From: Ensifer sp. MPMI2T
GTDB lineage: Bacteria > Pseudomonadota > Alphaproteobacteria > Rhizobiales > Rhizobiaceae
NCBI RefSeq assembly: GCF_004827385.1
Contig: NZ_SRXN01000024.1
Location: 47,200 to 111,199 of the forward strand
Direction: 5' to 3'
Length of the DNA stretch: 64,000 nucleotides
This document shows positions 18,451 through 27,344 of the stretch, piece by piece. The notes under the pieces are model-generated. The model was not told where the DNA came from. It saw nothing but the letters and a program-made list of their open reading frames with translations, and did no database searches. The first letter of the stretch is position 1. The number at the start of each line of letters is the position of its first letter. A program made the translations under genes and the position numbers.

Positions 18451-21359
18451 TACCGAACCCCCTCTTTTTCGGCGCGCGCTGCCCGCATGTGGGCGCGCGG
18501 CGCGCGGACGGACTGGTGGGCGAGCGCAATGAGCATCAGCACAGTCGCACCGAGAACCAACGAAAAGACGCCGAGATCGAAGAGGATGGCGCTCGCCAGC
18601 GGAAATTTGCCGACGATCGGCAGGGTCGCATACTGCGCGTGCGAAGTGAGGAACGGATAGCCGAAGAGCCACGATCCGGCACCGGTCGCCACTGCCACCA
18701 GAAGGCCTATGCTCATCCAGCGCAGCGGGTGGATGCGCAACCGCTCCTCGACCCAGCGGGTGCCGCCCGACATATATTGCAGGATGAAGCCGATCGACAT
18801 CGCGATACCAGCGGCAAAGCCGCCGCCCGGCAGATCGTGCCCGCGCAGGAAGAGATAGGCGGCCAGCAGCCCGGTTATGGGGAACATCCAGCGCATGATG
18901 ACGGAGGGCACGAAGAGATACTCGGCGACACTGTCGCCGGCCGCCCGATCCGGGTGATCGTCGTCGAAGGCGTTCTGCACCCGCTGTTGTTCCGGGGTCT
19001 CCAGACTGTCGGCCTGCGGACGGAAGCGCAAGAGAAGCGCAAAGACCGTCAAGGCGACGATGCAGAGCACGGCGATCTCGCCAAGCGTGTCGAAGCCGCG
19101 GAAATCGACGAGAATGACGTTGACGACATTGGTGCCGCCGCCCTTCGTGTAGGCGCGTTCAAGGAAATAGCTGGCGATGGTCTCGGGCAGCGGCCGTGTC
19201 ATGATTGTGTAGGCAATGAGCATCATGCCGCCACCGGCCAGGATCGCGAGAATGAAGTCGCGCAGCCGCCTGAGGCGGATGCGGAATGGAAGATCCTCGG
19301 AATCCTCGGGCTGCTTGATGCGCTTCGGCAGCCATCGCAGGCCAAGCAGGATGAGGACGGTCGTGACAATTTCGACGAGAAGCTGGGTTACCGCGAGGTC
19401 GGGTGCGGAAAGCCAGACGAACGTGATGCAGGTGACGAGGCCGGCGCCGCCAAGGAGCACGAGCGATGCCAGCCGATGAAACTTCGCTTGGTAGGCCGAA
19501 CCGACGGCACAGGCGATGCCGATCACCCAGAGCAGGGCGAAGGCTGGATCGATGCCGCGTATGATGAGGGGCGGCAGCTTGAAGCCGCCGAGCACAAGTG
19601 GCGACGCCCCCGCGACGAGCGCGAGGATGACGACGAAGCAAATCTGTGGCTGCAGGCGGCGCGTGCCGAGCCGCTGCTCCAGCGAGCGGGCCCACTTCCA
19701 TGAAAGCGTCACCAGCACGCGTTCGAAGATGCGCTGGCCCTGGAGCAGGCGGAAGACGGGCGGTCCCTCGATGCTGGTCGCAAGGTAGGAGCGCATCAGG
19801 AAGTAGAGGCCGACCCCGCCAGACAGCGCCACGAAGCTCATGATCAGCGGGATGTTCCAGCCGTGCCAGACTGCAAGGCTATACTGCGGTGTGCGATCGC
19901 CGAGGATTGAGACGACGGCCGTATGCAGGAAAGGACCGATCGTCTGCGCGGGAATGATGCCGACGACGAGACAGGCAAGTACGAGGAAGTCCACCGGTGC
20001 GCGCATCCAGCGCGGCGGCTCGTGCGGTTTCTTCGGCAGATCCTTCGGCATGGGGCCATAAAAGACGCTGTGAATGAAGCGCAGCGAATAGGTGACGGCA
20101 AACATGCTCGCGATCGTCGCGACATAGGGCGTCATCGTGTCGAGCGCGTTGACGAGGTGCGTCTCGATCGCCTCGGCGAAGAACATTTCTTTGGAAAGGA
20201 AGCCATTGAGCAGCGGCACGCCGGCCATGGCCGCGCTTGCGACCATAGCAAGCGTGGCGGTGATCGGCATGTAGTGGAAGAGACCGCTGAGCCTTCGCAT
20301 GTCGCGCGTGCCGGTTTCGTGGTCGATGATGCCGGCCGCCATGAACAGCGAGGCCTTGAAGGTGGCGTGGTTTACGATGTGGAAGACCGCGGCGACGGCC
20401 GCCAGCGGGCTGCCGAGGCTCAAGAGCACGGTGATGAGGCCGAGATGGCTGATCGTCGAATAGGCGAGGAGCCCCTTCAGATCCTGCTGGAAGATCGCGA
20501 AATAGGCGCCGAGCAAGAGGGTCGTAAGACCGGCGAGACCAACGATCCAGAACCAGGCCTCGGTGCCGGCCATCACCGGCCAGAGCCGCGCGAGCAGGAA
20601 GACTCCGGCCTTCACCATGGTGGCCGAATGCAGATAGGCCGAGACCGGCGTCGGCGCAGCCATCGCGTGCGGCAGCCAGAAATGGAAGGGGAACTGCGCG
20701 CTCTTCGTGAGTGCGCCAAGCAGCAGAAGGATGAGGATGGTCAAGTAGAGCGGGTGGTTGCGGATCGTATCGCCCGAGGCCAGCACGACATCGAGATCGT
20801 AGCTCCCGACGATCCGACCCATGATCAGCAAGCCAACCAGCATGCAGAGCCCGCCCATGGCGGTCATTGTCAGCGCTATGCGCGCGCCGTCGCGGGCGTG
20901 CGCATTGTGATGCCAGTAGCCGATCAACAGGAATGAGACGATGCTCGTCAGCTCCCAGAAGACCGCAAGCAGGATAAGGTTGCCGGAAAGCACGACGCCG
21001 AGCATCGATGCCATGAAGGCAAGGAACAGCGCGAAGAAGCGCGGGACCGGGTCCTCGGCGGCCATGTAGTAGCGGGCATAAAGGACGACGAGAACGCCGA
21101 TCGCCGTGATCAGCGCCGAAAACAGCCAGGCGAAGCCGTCCATCCGCAATGTGAAGTCGAGCCCGAGCTCGGGGATCCAGTCGAGCTGATAACGCAGCAC
21201 GCCGCCGGAAGCGACGAAGGGATAGAGGCCCGCGGTCACCAGAAAGCAGACAAGGGCGATCGCACCTGCGAACCAGGCAGTGGCACCGCGTTGATCGGAC
21301 GGAAAGAAGATTACGATGAGGCTTCCCGCAAAAGGAGCGAGAATGAAAATGGGCAGCAA
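18450..21359 (-). CDS. phaAB: K+(Na+)/H+ antiporter fused subunit A/B (PhaAB)
   Basis: A 969-residue multi-pass membrane protein. The N-terminal three quarters match MrpA, a NuoL-like translocating subunit (SFLLIGYWHHNAHARDGARI, PFHFWLPHAMAAPTPVSAYL, HLGLITVLLSLG). The end, from about residue 800, matches MrpB (VIMRWMFPITGLLAAYLFL, GHDLPGGGFAAGIA), showing the A-B fusion known in alphaproteobacteria. It leads the pha operon; the promoter should lie in 21360-21575. It is the largest and probably the proton- and cation-conducting subunit. Confidence 0.94.
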   Translation of the reverse strand: MLPIFILAPFAGSLIVIFFPSDQRGATAWFAGAIALVCFLVTAGLYPFVASGGVLRYQLDWIPELGLDFTLRMDGFAWLFSALITAIGVLVVLYARYYMAAEDPVPRFFALFLAFMASMLGVVLSGNLILLAVFWELTSIVSFLLIGYWHHNAHARDGARIALTMTAMGGLCMLVGLLIMGRIVGSYDLDVVLASGDTIRNHPLYLTILILLLLGALTKSAQFPFHFWLPHAMAAPTPVSAYLHSATMVKAGVFLLARLWPVMAGTEAWFWIVGLAGLTTLLLGAYFAIFQQDLKGLLAYSTISHLGLITVLLSLGSPLAAVAAVFHIVNHATFKASLFMAAGIIDHETGTRDMRRLSGLFHYMPITATLAMVASAAMAGVPLLNGFLSKEMFFAEAIETHLVNALDTMTPYVATIASMFAVTYSLRFIHSVFYGPMPKDLPKKPHEPPRWMRAPVDFLVLACLVVGIIPAQTIGPFLHTAVVSILGDRTPQYSLAVWHGWNIPLIMSFVALSGGVGLYFLMRSYLATSIEGPPVFRLLQGQRIFERVLVTLSWKWARSLEQRLGTRRLQPQICFVVILALVAGASPLVLGGFKLPPLIIRGIDPAFALLWVIGIACAVGSAYQAKFHRLASLVLLGGAGLVTCITFVWLSAPDLAVTQLLVEIVTTVLILLGLRWLPKRIKQPEDSEDLPFRIRLRRLRDFILAILAGGGMMLIAYTIMTRPLPETIASYFLERAYTKGGGTNVVNVILVDFRGFDTLGEIAVLCIVALTVFALLLRFRPQADSLETPEQQRVQNAFDDDHPDRAAGDSVAEYLFVPSVIMRWMFPITGLLAAYLFLRGHDLPGGGFAAGIAMSIGFILQYMSGGTRWVEERLRIHPLRWMSIGLLVAVATGAGSWLFGYPFLTSHAQYATLPIVGKFPLASAILFDLGVFSLVLGATVLMLIALAHQSVRAPRAHMRAARAEKEGVR

Positions 21360-21575
21360 TTTCCCCGCGTATTCTATCGTTCCGTTCCCCTCGTTGGGTA
21401 TGTTGGAGAGTGGGACCTGGGGTCCCGGCAGGAGTGTCGCTCAAGGCGACCACCGCAAACGATGCCTGGATCATCCACGAAGCGGCAAAGGCATGTGTTT
21501 TTATGACTTTTTTCCGGCCGACTGCCAAGCCTCGCGGAAAGAAAAACGCGCCGGTCCGGTGACGTTCCCGCGTGC

Positions 21576-24242
21576 CTACGCGGCCTGCCAACGGCGTTCG
21601 AAAACGAAGGTCGCGAGATCGTTGGCATTCATCGGCCGGGCGAAGGCATAACCCTGCAGACCGTGGCAGCCCAACTCCTTGAGGATGCGGGCATGCTCCA
21701 GCGTCTCGACGCCCTCGGCGATCACCTCGATACCGAGCGAGGTACCGATGTCGATGATCGATTCGACGAGCCGTCGCTGCGCCGGCGAGGTCAGGATCGG
21801 CAGGATCAGCTGCCGATCGATCTTCAGCCGGCGCGGCGTCAGTTTCGTAAGGCTGAGAATGGAAGCGTAGCCGGTGCCGAAATCATCGATCTCGATCTCT
21901 ATTCCCAGTTCCTTGATGCGCTCAATATTCGAAAGCACCGTCACGTCGTTCTCGTCGAAGGAGATGGATTCGAGCAGTTCGAAGGAAAGTCGCCCTTCCG
22001 GTATCCTCATCTGCTTGAGGCGCTCGATCAGACCATCGTCGCGCAGCCGCGGATAGGAGAGGTTGACCGAGACTTTCGGTATACGGATCCCGTTTGCTTC
22101 CCACCTCCAGATCTGAAACAGCGCCTGTTCCAGGATCTTCTGGTCGATCGATGCGACGACGTTGATATCTTCCGCTGTCTTGAGGAAGGCGTGCGGGCTG
22201 AGCAGCCCCTTGGTCGGATGATCCCACCGCACGAGCGCTTCGACGCCGATGACGTCGAGAGCGGTCGGGCAGAATTGCGGTTGGAAATAGGCGATGAATT
22301 CATTGCGCTCGAGACCGCGAAGAATTTCGTCGGCGGTCTGCTTCGTCTGGAACACGGCCGTCTTCAGCGCGCCGGTGAAGGTTTCGTGCCTGTTACGCCC
22401 GCGGCGCTTGGCCTCATAAAGCGCGATGTCGGCATTCACGAGAAGCTGTGAAAGCTCGTCTCCCGCAAGCGACTGGGCGGCAATGCCGATACTGACGCCG
22501 ATGCGGCATTCCTGATCCTTGTAGCGGATCGGCACGCTCATCGCTTCGATGACACGTGACGCAAGCGCGGCGTCCTCGTCCCGATCGTGGCTCTGTCGGA
22601 TGATGACGAATTCGTCGCCGCCGATGCGGGCGACGAAGTCCCCCTCGCGCGCATTCTGCCGCAGGAGTTCGGCCGCATGCCTCAGGATTTCGTCGCCGGC
22701 AGCATGGCCGAGCGTGTCGTTGATCTGCTTGAAGCGGTCGAGATCCATGTGAAAGATGCTGAGCTTCGCCCGATCATCGAAATGCTGGCTGCGGTCGGCG
22801 AGGATCTGGTCGAGGAAGCGGCGGTTCGGTAGGCCGGTGAGCGGATCGTGCAGCGCGTTGAACTCCATGCGATGGCGTGCGGCTTCCAGTTCCCTGCTAT
22901 GGGCTTCGGCAAGCCGCTTGGCCTCGGAAAGCGTAGCCCTCGTCTCGAAATCGGCCGTCACGTCCCAGTTGACGCCGACGATCTTCCTGCGCCCGTCTGC
23001 GCCGGCATAGGTAGAACCAATCGCACGGATATGACGGACCTCGCCGTCGGCGAGACATATGCGGAACTCGGAATTGTAGGCGCCGCCGCTCGCAAGCGCC
23101 TCGGCAAACTCCTCCTCGGCGCGCGCCAGGTCGTCCGGGTGCAGCGTATCCCTCCAGTCGTCGTAAATTTCGCGCATCGATTTCCCGATGCCGTAGAGTT
23201 CCTTCATCCGGCTGTCCCACAATAACTTTCCGCTCTCGATATCGAGTTCCCAGATACCGATCTCGGAGGTGTCGAGCGCGATCTTCAACCGATGTGAGAC
23301 TTCCTGAAGCTGATCCTTGCTTTGCTTCAAGGCGCGAATGTTACTCTGGCGCTCGGCCAGGAGCCGGCCCGTGATGAGCATGGGCACGACGATCATCAAC
23401 CCGCCGATTACGATCAGGAGACGGATCTGCCAGGCGCTGGCCGGCGTTGTCGGCCAGCCGCCCTTGGGGACTGCGGCAATGCGCCATGACCCTCCGGGGA
23501 GGGATACGCTCATCTCGACCGGCGTACGGCTGAAGATCGCGGGATCGCCGAAAAAGACCGCTCCCTCTCGTCCCAGGCCGTCGCGACCGGCGATCGCGAT
23601 GTCGATGCCGCGCGTCGCCGAGACAAGCCCGCTGTCATGGTAGAGGCGGTCGACGTCGATCACCGCTGACACGACGCCCCAGAAACGATTGCTGTCGCCG
23701 CGATCGGTCATCACCGGAAACCGGGCGATCAGGCCCTTACCGCCCTGGACGAGGTCGACCGGGCCGGCGAGCACCATCTTTCCGCTTGCCACCACCCGCA
23801 CGACGGCTCCGCGCTGTTTGTCGTTGGTGCGGTAGTCGAGGCCAATGGCTTTTTCGTTGCCCGCCAGGGGATAGACCATCGAGATGACCAGATTGGGCGC
23901 GGCGGCGATGTTGCGGAGTTGCGATCGCTCGCTGAAAATGCTCCGCGCAAGTTCGCCGAAGCGCTGCTGTCGCATATCGGGTTCGGTCGAGATCGTGCCG
24001 ATCAGGCCGCGGACGAGCTGTATATTGCCGTTGATGCTGCTCTCGAGGCGCGAGCGTATCGGATTAAGTTCATCCGCGACCTCCGAGCGCATGCGTGCTT
24101 CCGACACGACTTGGTTCTGATTGTCGGCAAGAATTCCGGCGACGATCACCACGAAGGTCGCAATGATCGCTGGGAGGTAGTTAGGGGTGAGAAATCGCGA
24201 CAGTCGGGACATTACAAGCTTGATACGGTTCTTATCCGGCAC
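21576..24242 (-). CDS. CHASE-PAS-GGDEF-EAL cyclic-di-GMP protein
   Basis: An 888-residue inner-membrane signalling protein. Order: first membrane helix (about 20-40), periplasmic CHASE sensor (about 80-250; NIAAAPNLVISMVYPL, IGLDYRTNDKQRGAV), second helix (about 280-300), PAS/PAC (about 320-440), GGDEF cyclase with intact RIGGDEFVII (about 540), and EAL phosphodiesterase with VEALVRW, DDFGTGYAS and VIAEGVE (about 655-885). Both catalytic motifs look intact, so it may make and degrade c-di-GMP. The listed start is GTG; an ATG 30 bases downstream (MSRLSRFL) is an alternative. It precedes pha on the same strand with a 216-bp gap. Confidence 0.9.
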   Translation of the reverse strand: MPDKNRIKLVMSRLSRFLTPNYLPAIIATFVVIVAGILADNQNQVVSEARMRSEVADELNPIRSRLESSINGNIQLVRGLIGTISTEPDMRQQRFGELARSIFSERSQLRNIAAAPNLVISMVYPLAGNEKAIGLDYRTNDKQRGAVVRVVASGKMVLAGPVDLVQGGKGLIARFPVMTDRGDSNRFWGVVSAVIDVDRLYHDSGLVSATRGIDIAIAGRDGLGREGAVFFGDPAIFSRTPVEMSVSLPGGSWRIAAVPKGGWPTTPASAWQIRLLIVIGGLMIVVPMLITGRLLAERQSNIRALKQSKDQLQEVSHRLKIALDTSEIGIWELDIESGKLLWDSRMKELYGIGKSMREIYDDWRDTLHPDDLARAEEEFAEALASGGAYNSEFRICLADGEVRHIRAIGSTYAGADGRRKIVGVNWDVTADFETRATLSEAKRLAEAHSRELEAARHRMEFNALHDPLTGLPNRRFLDQILADRSQHFDDRAKLSIFHMDLDRFKQINDTLGHAAGDEILRHAAELLRQNAREGDFVARIGGDEFVIIRQSHDRDEDAALASRVIEAMSVPIRYKDQECRIGVSIGIAAQSLAGDELSQLLVNADIALYEAKRRGRNRHETFTGALKTAVFQTKQTADEILRGLERNEFIAYFQPQFCPTALDVIGVEALVRWDHPTKGLLSPHAFLKTAEDINVVASIDQKILEQALFQIWRWEANGIRIPKVSVNLSYPRLRDDGLIERLKQMRIPEGRLSFELLESISFDENDVTVLSNIERIKELGIEIEIDDFGTGYASILSLTKLTPRRLKIDRQLILPILTSPAQRRLVESIIDIGTSLGIEVIAEGVETLEHARILKELGCHGLQGYAFARPMNANDLATFVFERRWQAA

Positions 24243-24356
24243 GAGGGGTACCCCAGAGAGCGCCGATGGCGAGGCAACGGCCCGGATAATTCCAGACTCT
24301 TCTTAACAATTCTTCATTCGGACTTGCTGAAATAGGCCCGGCTGCGAGATCTGCTC

Positions 24357-24439
24357 TACTGCACGTTTGCGATTTGAGGGTAAAACATGCAGCAACTCAA
24401 CGTGCGGCAGATCCTTTGCGCCTCCGAAGGGCCGCTATA
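24357..24439. repeat. Degenerate RIME-like repeat R4 at the 3' end of the DNA ligase gene
   Basis: Reading from TACTGCACGTTT through AAAACATGCAGCAACTCAA to TCCTTTGCGC and CCGCTATA, this stretch aligns base by base with the family (compare R9), with a shortened first hairpin and a decayed second hairpin. The TAG stop of the ligase (24437-24435) lies in its final bases. It separates the ligase from the GGDEF-EAL gene downstream. Confidence 0.6.
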
Positions 24440-26048
24440 TCTTCGTTTCTATCATCGCCTGCAATGTTTCGAGCCTGTCGGCGTCCCGCGGCAGTTTGTC
24501 CGCCCTCAGGCGGGCAATGCGCGGAAATCGCATCGCAACGCCCGACTTGTGCCGGGTGGAACGGTTCAGGCCTTCGAATGCGACCTCGACGACAAAGCCG
24601 GCATCAGGCTCGGCGCGGACCGCACGCACCGGACCGAAGCGCTCGACCGTATTGTCGCGGACGAAGCGGTCGAGAATTTCGAGTTCGGCATCGGTGAAGC
24701 CGAAATAGGCCTTGCCGACCGGGACCAAAACTGTTTGCCCGTCGCTCTCCGTCCAGACGCCGAAGGTGAAGTCGGAATAGTAGCTCGATCGTTTGCCGTG
24801 GCCGCGTTGCGCATACATCAGCACCGCGTCGATATTGAAGGGCTCCCGCTTCCATTTGAACCAGGGTCCCTTCGCCCGGCCGGCGACATAGGGAGAGTCC
24901 AGGCGCTTCAGCATAACACCTTCGATAACCGGGTCCGGTGGGTTTGAACGAAGCCGGTCGAGCTCTTCCCAGGTTGAGAACGGGACGAGCGGCGAGAGGT
25001 CGAAATGTTGCGGCGATGCCGCGTCGATCAGCGTGCCGAGAGCTTGGCGACGCTCCTTGAACGGTTCGGCCCGAATGTCCCGTTCGCCGGAAAAGAGGAT
25101 GTCGTAGCCGCGAATGAAGGCGGGATAATCCTCGAGCAGCTTGCGGTTGACGGTCTTGCGGTTCAGGCGCTGCTGCAGGTCGGCGAAAGTGCCGGTCGCC
25201 TGGTTGCTTCGGGCCGTTCCGCCCACCAGCAGTTCGCCGTCGATGACGCCGGTGAAGGCGGCCGCTTCGAGGATTTCCGGAAAAGCGCCGGAGATCTCGT
25301 CGCCGCTGCGCGAATAGAGCCGTCGCACGCCGCCGATATTCGCCAGCTGAACGCGGATCCCATCCCATTTCCACTCGGCGGCGAAGTCCGCCGGATCCAG
25401 TCCTTCAAGATCGCCTTCGCCGACCGGTGTGGCGAGCATGACGGCATGAAAGACCGCCGGCGTCGTCAGGACGGGCATGTCCGCTTCGCCGCTGAGCCAG
25501 AGGAAAAGCGGCAGATAGGGCGGTGCAAGGCCATGCCAGAGTGTCTCTATTTCGCTGACATCCTTGCCGCCCATTTCCGCCAGCGCCTGTTTCGCCAGCC
25601 GTGCCGAAACGCCTATCCTGAGCCCCCCGGTGACGAGCTTCAGAAGGGCGAAGCGGCCCGATGTGTCAAGTTGATCGAGCATGTCGCGCACCAGCGATCG
25701 CACCTCGGACCGGCCGGCCATCTGCAGCCGCTCGACGACTTCTCCAAGCGGAATATCGGCTGTAACGCGCTGCTGCGGCGGCTCCCAAACCAGCGAGACG
25801 GTCTCCGCGAGATCGCCGACATAATCATAGGAATAGCGAAACAGCACCTCGTCCATGCGCTCGAGCAGGAGGTCGCGGATCAGTTGGGGCTTGACCGTAT
25901 TGAGCGTCAGCGTACCGGCGATCGCGGCAAGGGCGTAGCCGCGGCTCGGGTCGCCGGCCTCGCGAAAATAGTCCGCAAGCAGGCGGATTTTGGCATTTCG
26001 CTGCGGCGTCAGAACCAGCCGGTCGAGCAGTTCGGCGAAGGTCTTCAT
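24435..26048 (-). CDS. ATP-dependent DNA ligase (exonuclease-associated family)
   Basis: A 537-residue ATP-dependent DNA ligase with an N-terminal DNA-binding domain (about 1-190), the nucleotidyl-transfer motif EWKWDGIRVQ holding the catalytic lysine (about residue 228), later motifs FIRGYDILFSGERD and VIEGVMLKRLDSPY, and a C-terminal OB fold. ATG 26048 (MKTFAELLDRL) gives the normal length. It starts 5 bp after the exonuclease gene. This ligase type is known to travel with that exonuclease, an Lhr-like helicase and a metallophosphatase as a DNA-repair cassette; only two members are here. The stop codon lies in a decayed repeat. Confidence 0.92.
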   Translation of the reverse strand: MKTFAELLDRLVLTPQRNAKIRLLADYFREAGDPSRGYALAAIAGTLTLNTVKPQLIRDLLLERMDEVLFRYSYDYVGDLAETVSLVWEPPQQRVTADIPLGEVVERLQMAGRSEVRSLVRDMLDQLDTSGRFALLKLVTGGLRIGVSARLAKQALAEMGGKDVSEIETLWHGLAPPYLPLFLWLSGEADMPVLTTPAVFHAVMLATPVGEGDLEGLDPADFAAEWKWDGIRVQLANIGGVRRLYSRSGDEISGAFPEILEAAAFTGVIDGELLVGGTARSNQATGTFADLQQRLNRKTVNRKLLEDYPAFIRGYDILFSGERDIRAEPFKERRQALGTLIDAASPQHFDLSPLVPFSTWEELDRLRSNPPDPVIEGVMLKRLDSPYVAGRAKGPWFKWKREPFNIDAVLMYAQRGHGKRSSYYSDFTFGVWTESDGQTVLVPVGKAYFGFTDAELEILDRFVRDNTVERFGPVRAVRAEPDAGFVVEVAFEGLNRSTRHKSGVAMRFPRIARLRADKLPRDADRLETLQAMIETKI

Positions 26049-26053
26049 GGTTC

Positions 26054-27064
26054 TCACTCTCCCTCGTCGTCGTAGCCGACGAGGTGAAGGGGACGCGCCG
26101 GAATGCCCTGCAATTCGCACCAGCGCACCAGGGCCTCCTCGCGGCCATGCGTCACCCAGACCTCGGCGGGCGCGATCTCGCGTATCGTTCCCGTGAGTTC
26201 GGCCCAGTCGCAGTGATCGGATATGACGAGGGGCAGTTCGACGCCGCGTTGTTTGGCGCGCTGGCGGATGAGCATCCAGCCCGAGGCGAAAACGGCGAGG
26301 GGATCGGCGAAGCGTCGCGCCCAGCGATCGGCAAAGGCGGAGGGAGGGCCGATGACAATGGCGCCGGCGAAGTCCTGCCGGCCCTCGCCGACCAACGTCG
26401 CCGGGCGGATCTCGCCGAGATCGGTGCCCTCGTTCTGGTAGTACTCGCACAGCTTGGCGAGCGCCCCGTGGATATGGATGGGCTCGTCATAGCCCTGCTG
26501 ACGCAGGAGGGCTATGACCCTCTGCGCCTTGCCGAGCGCGTAGGCGCCGACAATGTGGGCGCGTTCGGGAAACTGCCTTAGCGACATCAGCAGCCGGGCG
26601 ATCTCGGCGCGGTCGTCCGGATGGTGGAAGACGGGGAGCCCGAAGGTCGCCTCGGTGATGAAGACGTCGCAGGGGACGGGCTCGAAGCCGCGGCAGGTCC
26701 GATCCGGCCGCCGTTTGTAGTCGCCGGAGACGACGATCCGCGTTCCATCTGCCTCGACGGCGATTTGCGCCGAGCCGAGGACGTGGCCGGCCGGATGAAA
26801 ACGGACCGTCATGCCATTGACGGTGATCGTTTCGCCGAGTGGAGCGATCTGGCTCGTACCGCAAAAGCCATCGCCGTAGCGGATGCGCATAATGTCCAGC
26901 GTCTCGCGCGTAGCAAGCACATGAGCATGACCGGCGCGGGCATGATCGGCATGCCCGTGGGTGATGAGCGCCCGTTCGACCGGCTGAACCGGATCGATGT
27001 AGAAGTCTCCCATTTCGCAATAGAGGCCCTTGGGGGCGGGATAGAGCAAGGTGTCCGGCGTCAT
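26054..27064 (-). CDS. Ligase-associated DNA exonuclease, metallo-beta-lactamase fold
   Basis: A 336-residue beta-CASP-like metallo-beta-lactamase protein. The metal motif is ALITHGHADHARAGH (about residues 36-50), with further ligands in HPAGHVLGSAQI, VVSGDYK and LPLVISDHCDW. It belongs to the exonuclease family genetically linked to ATP-dependent DNA ligases and thought to trim DNA ends. ATG 27064 (MTPDTLLYPAPKG) was chosen; an in-frame ATG 21 bases upstream has little support. It is transcribed ahead of the ligase with a 5-bp gap, so the two act as one unit. Confidence 0.9.
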   Translation of the reverse strand: MTPDTLLYPAPKGLYCEMGDFYIDPVQPVERALITHGHADHARAGHAHVLATRETLDIMRIRYGDGFCGTSQIAPLGETITVNGMTVRFHPAGHVLGSAQIAVEADGTRIVVSGDYKRRPDRTCRGFEPVPCDVFITEATFGLPVFHHPDDRAEIARLLMSLRQFPERAHIVGAYALGKAQRVIALLRQQGYDEPIHIHGALAKLCEYYQNEGTDLGEIRPATLVGEGRQDFAGAIVIGPPSAFADRWARRFADPLAVFASGWMLIRQRAKQRGVELPLVISDHCDWAELTGTIREIAPAEVWVTHGREEALVRWCELQGIPARPLHLVGYDDEGE

Positions 27065-27149
27065 GCCGACAAAGATAGCCGGCAAACGCGCATCTGCCAG
27101 CTATCAGCTCGCGTTTTTTGTCGCCGGCAAGACGCGGTCGCTTAGGAAG

Positions 27150-27308
27150 ACCCCTCCCCAACCCTCCCCACAGGTGGGAGGGGCTTCGGCGCTCGCTGCG
27201 ATCGCCTGCCATTTCCAAGCGCGCGGTTGCCGCAAACGTCTTGATGGAGAAGGAGACGGTGCGGCCCCGTAGGCCTCTCCCACCTGTGGGGAGGGGTTGG
27301 GGAGGGGC
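27150..27308. repeat. Long inverted repeat of GC-rich palindromic element (P1)
   Basis: A roughly 35-base arm at 27150-27184 (starting ACCCCTCCCCAACCCTCCCC) reappears inverted at 27274-27308 with only small differences, around about 90 bases. Each arm also holds a CCCCACAGGTGGGAGGGG-like short palindrome. It lies between the nucleoside hydrolase stop and the exonuclease start and could form a long stem-loop. Related CCCCTC-rich elements occur at 38699, 44551, 56703 and the right window edge. Confidence 0.75.
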
Positions 27309-27344
27309 TATTTTTGGACGAGGAGTGGCTCTTTTGAACGGCCT

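Noticed and set aside
19879..21591. 570-codon minus-strand frame overlapping phaAB in another frame
   Set aside because: Arg/His/Ala-rich shadow of the hydrophobic PhaAB coding sequence.
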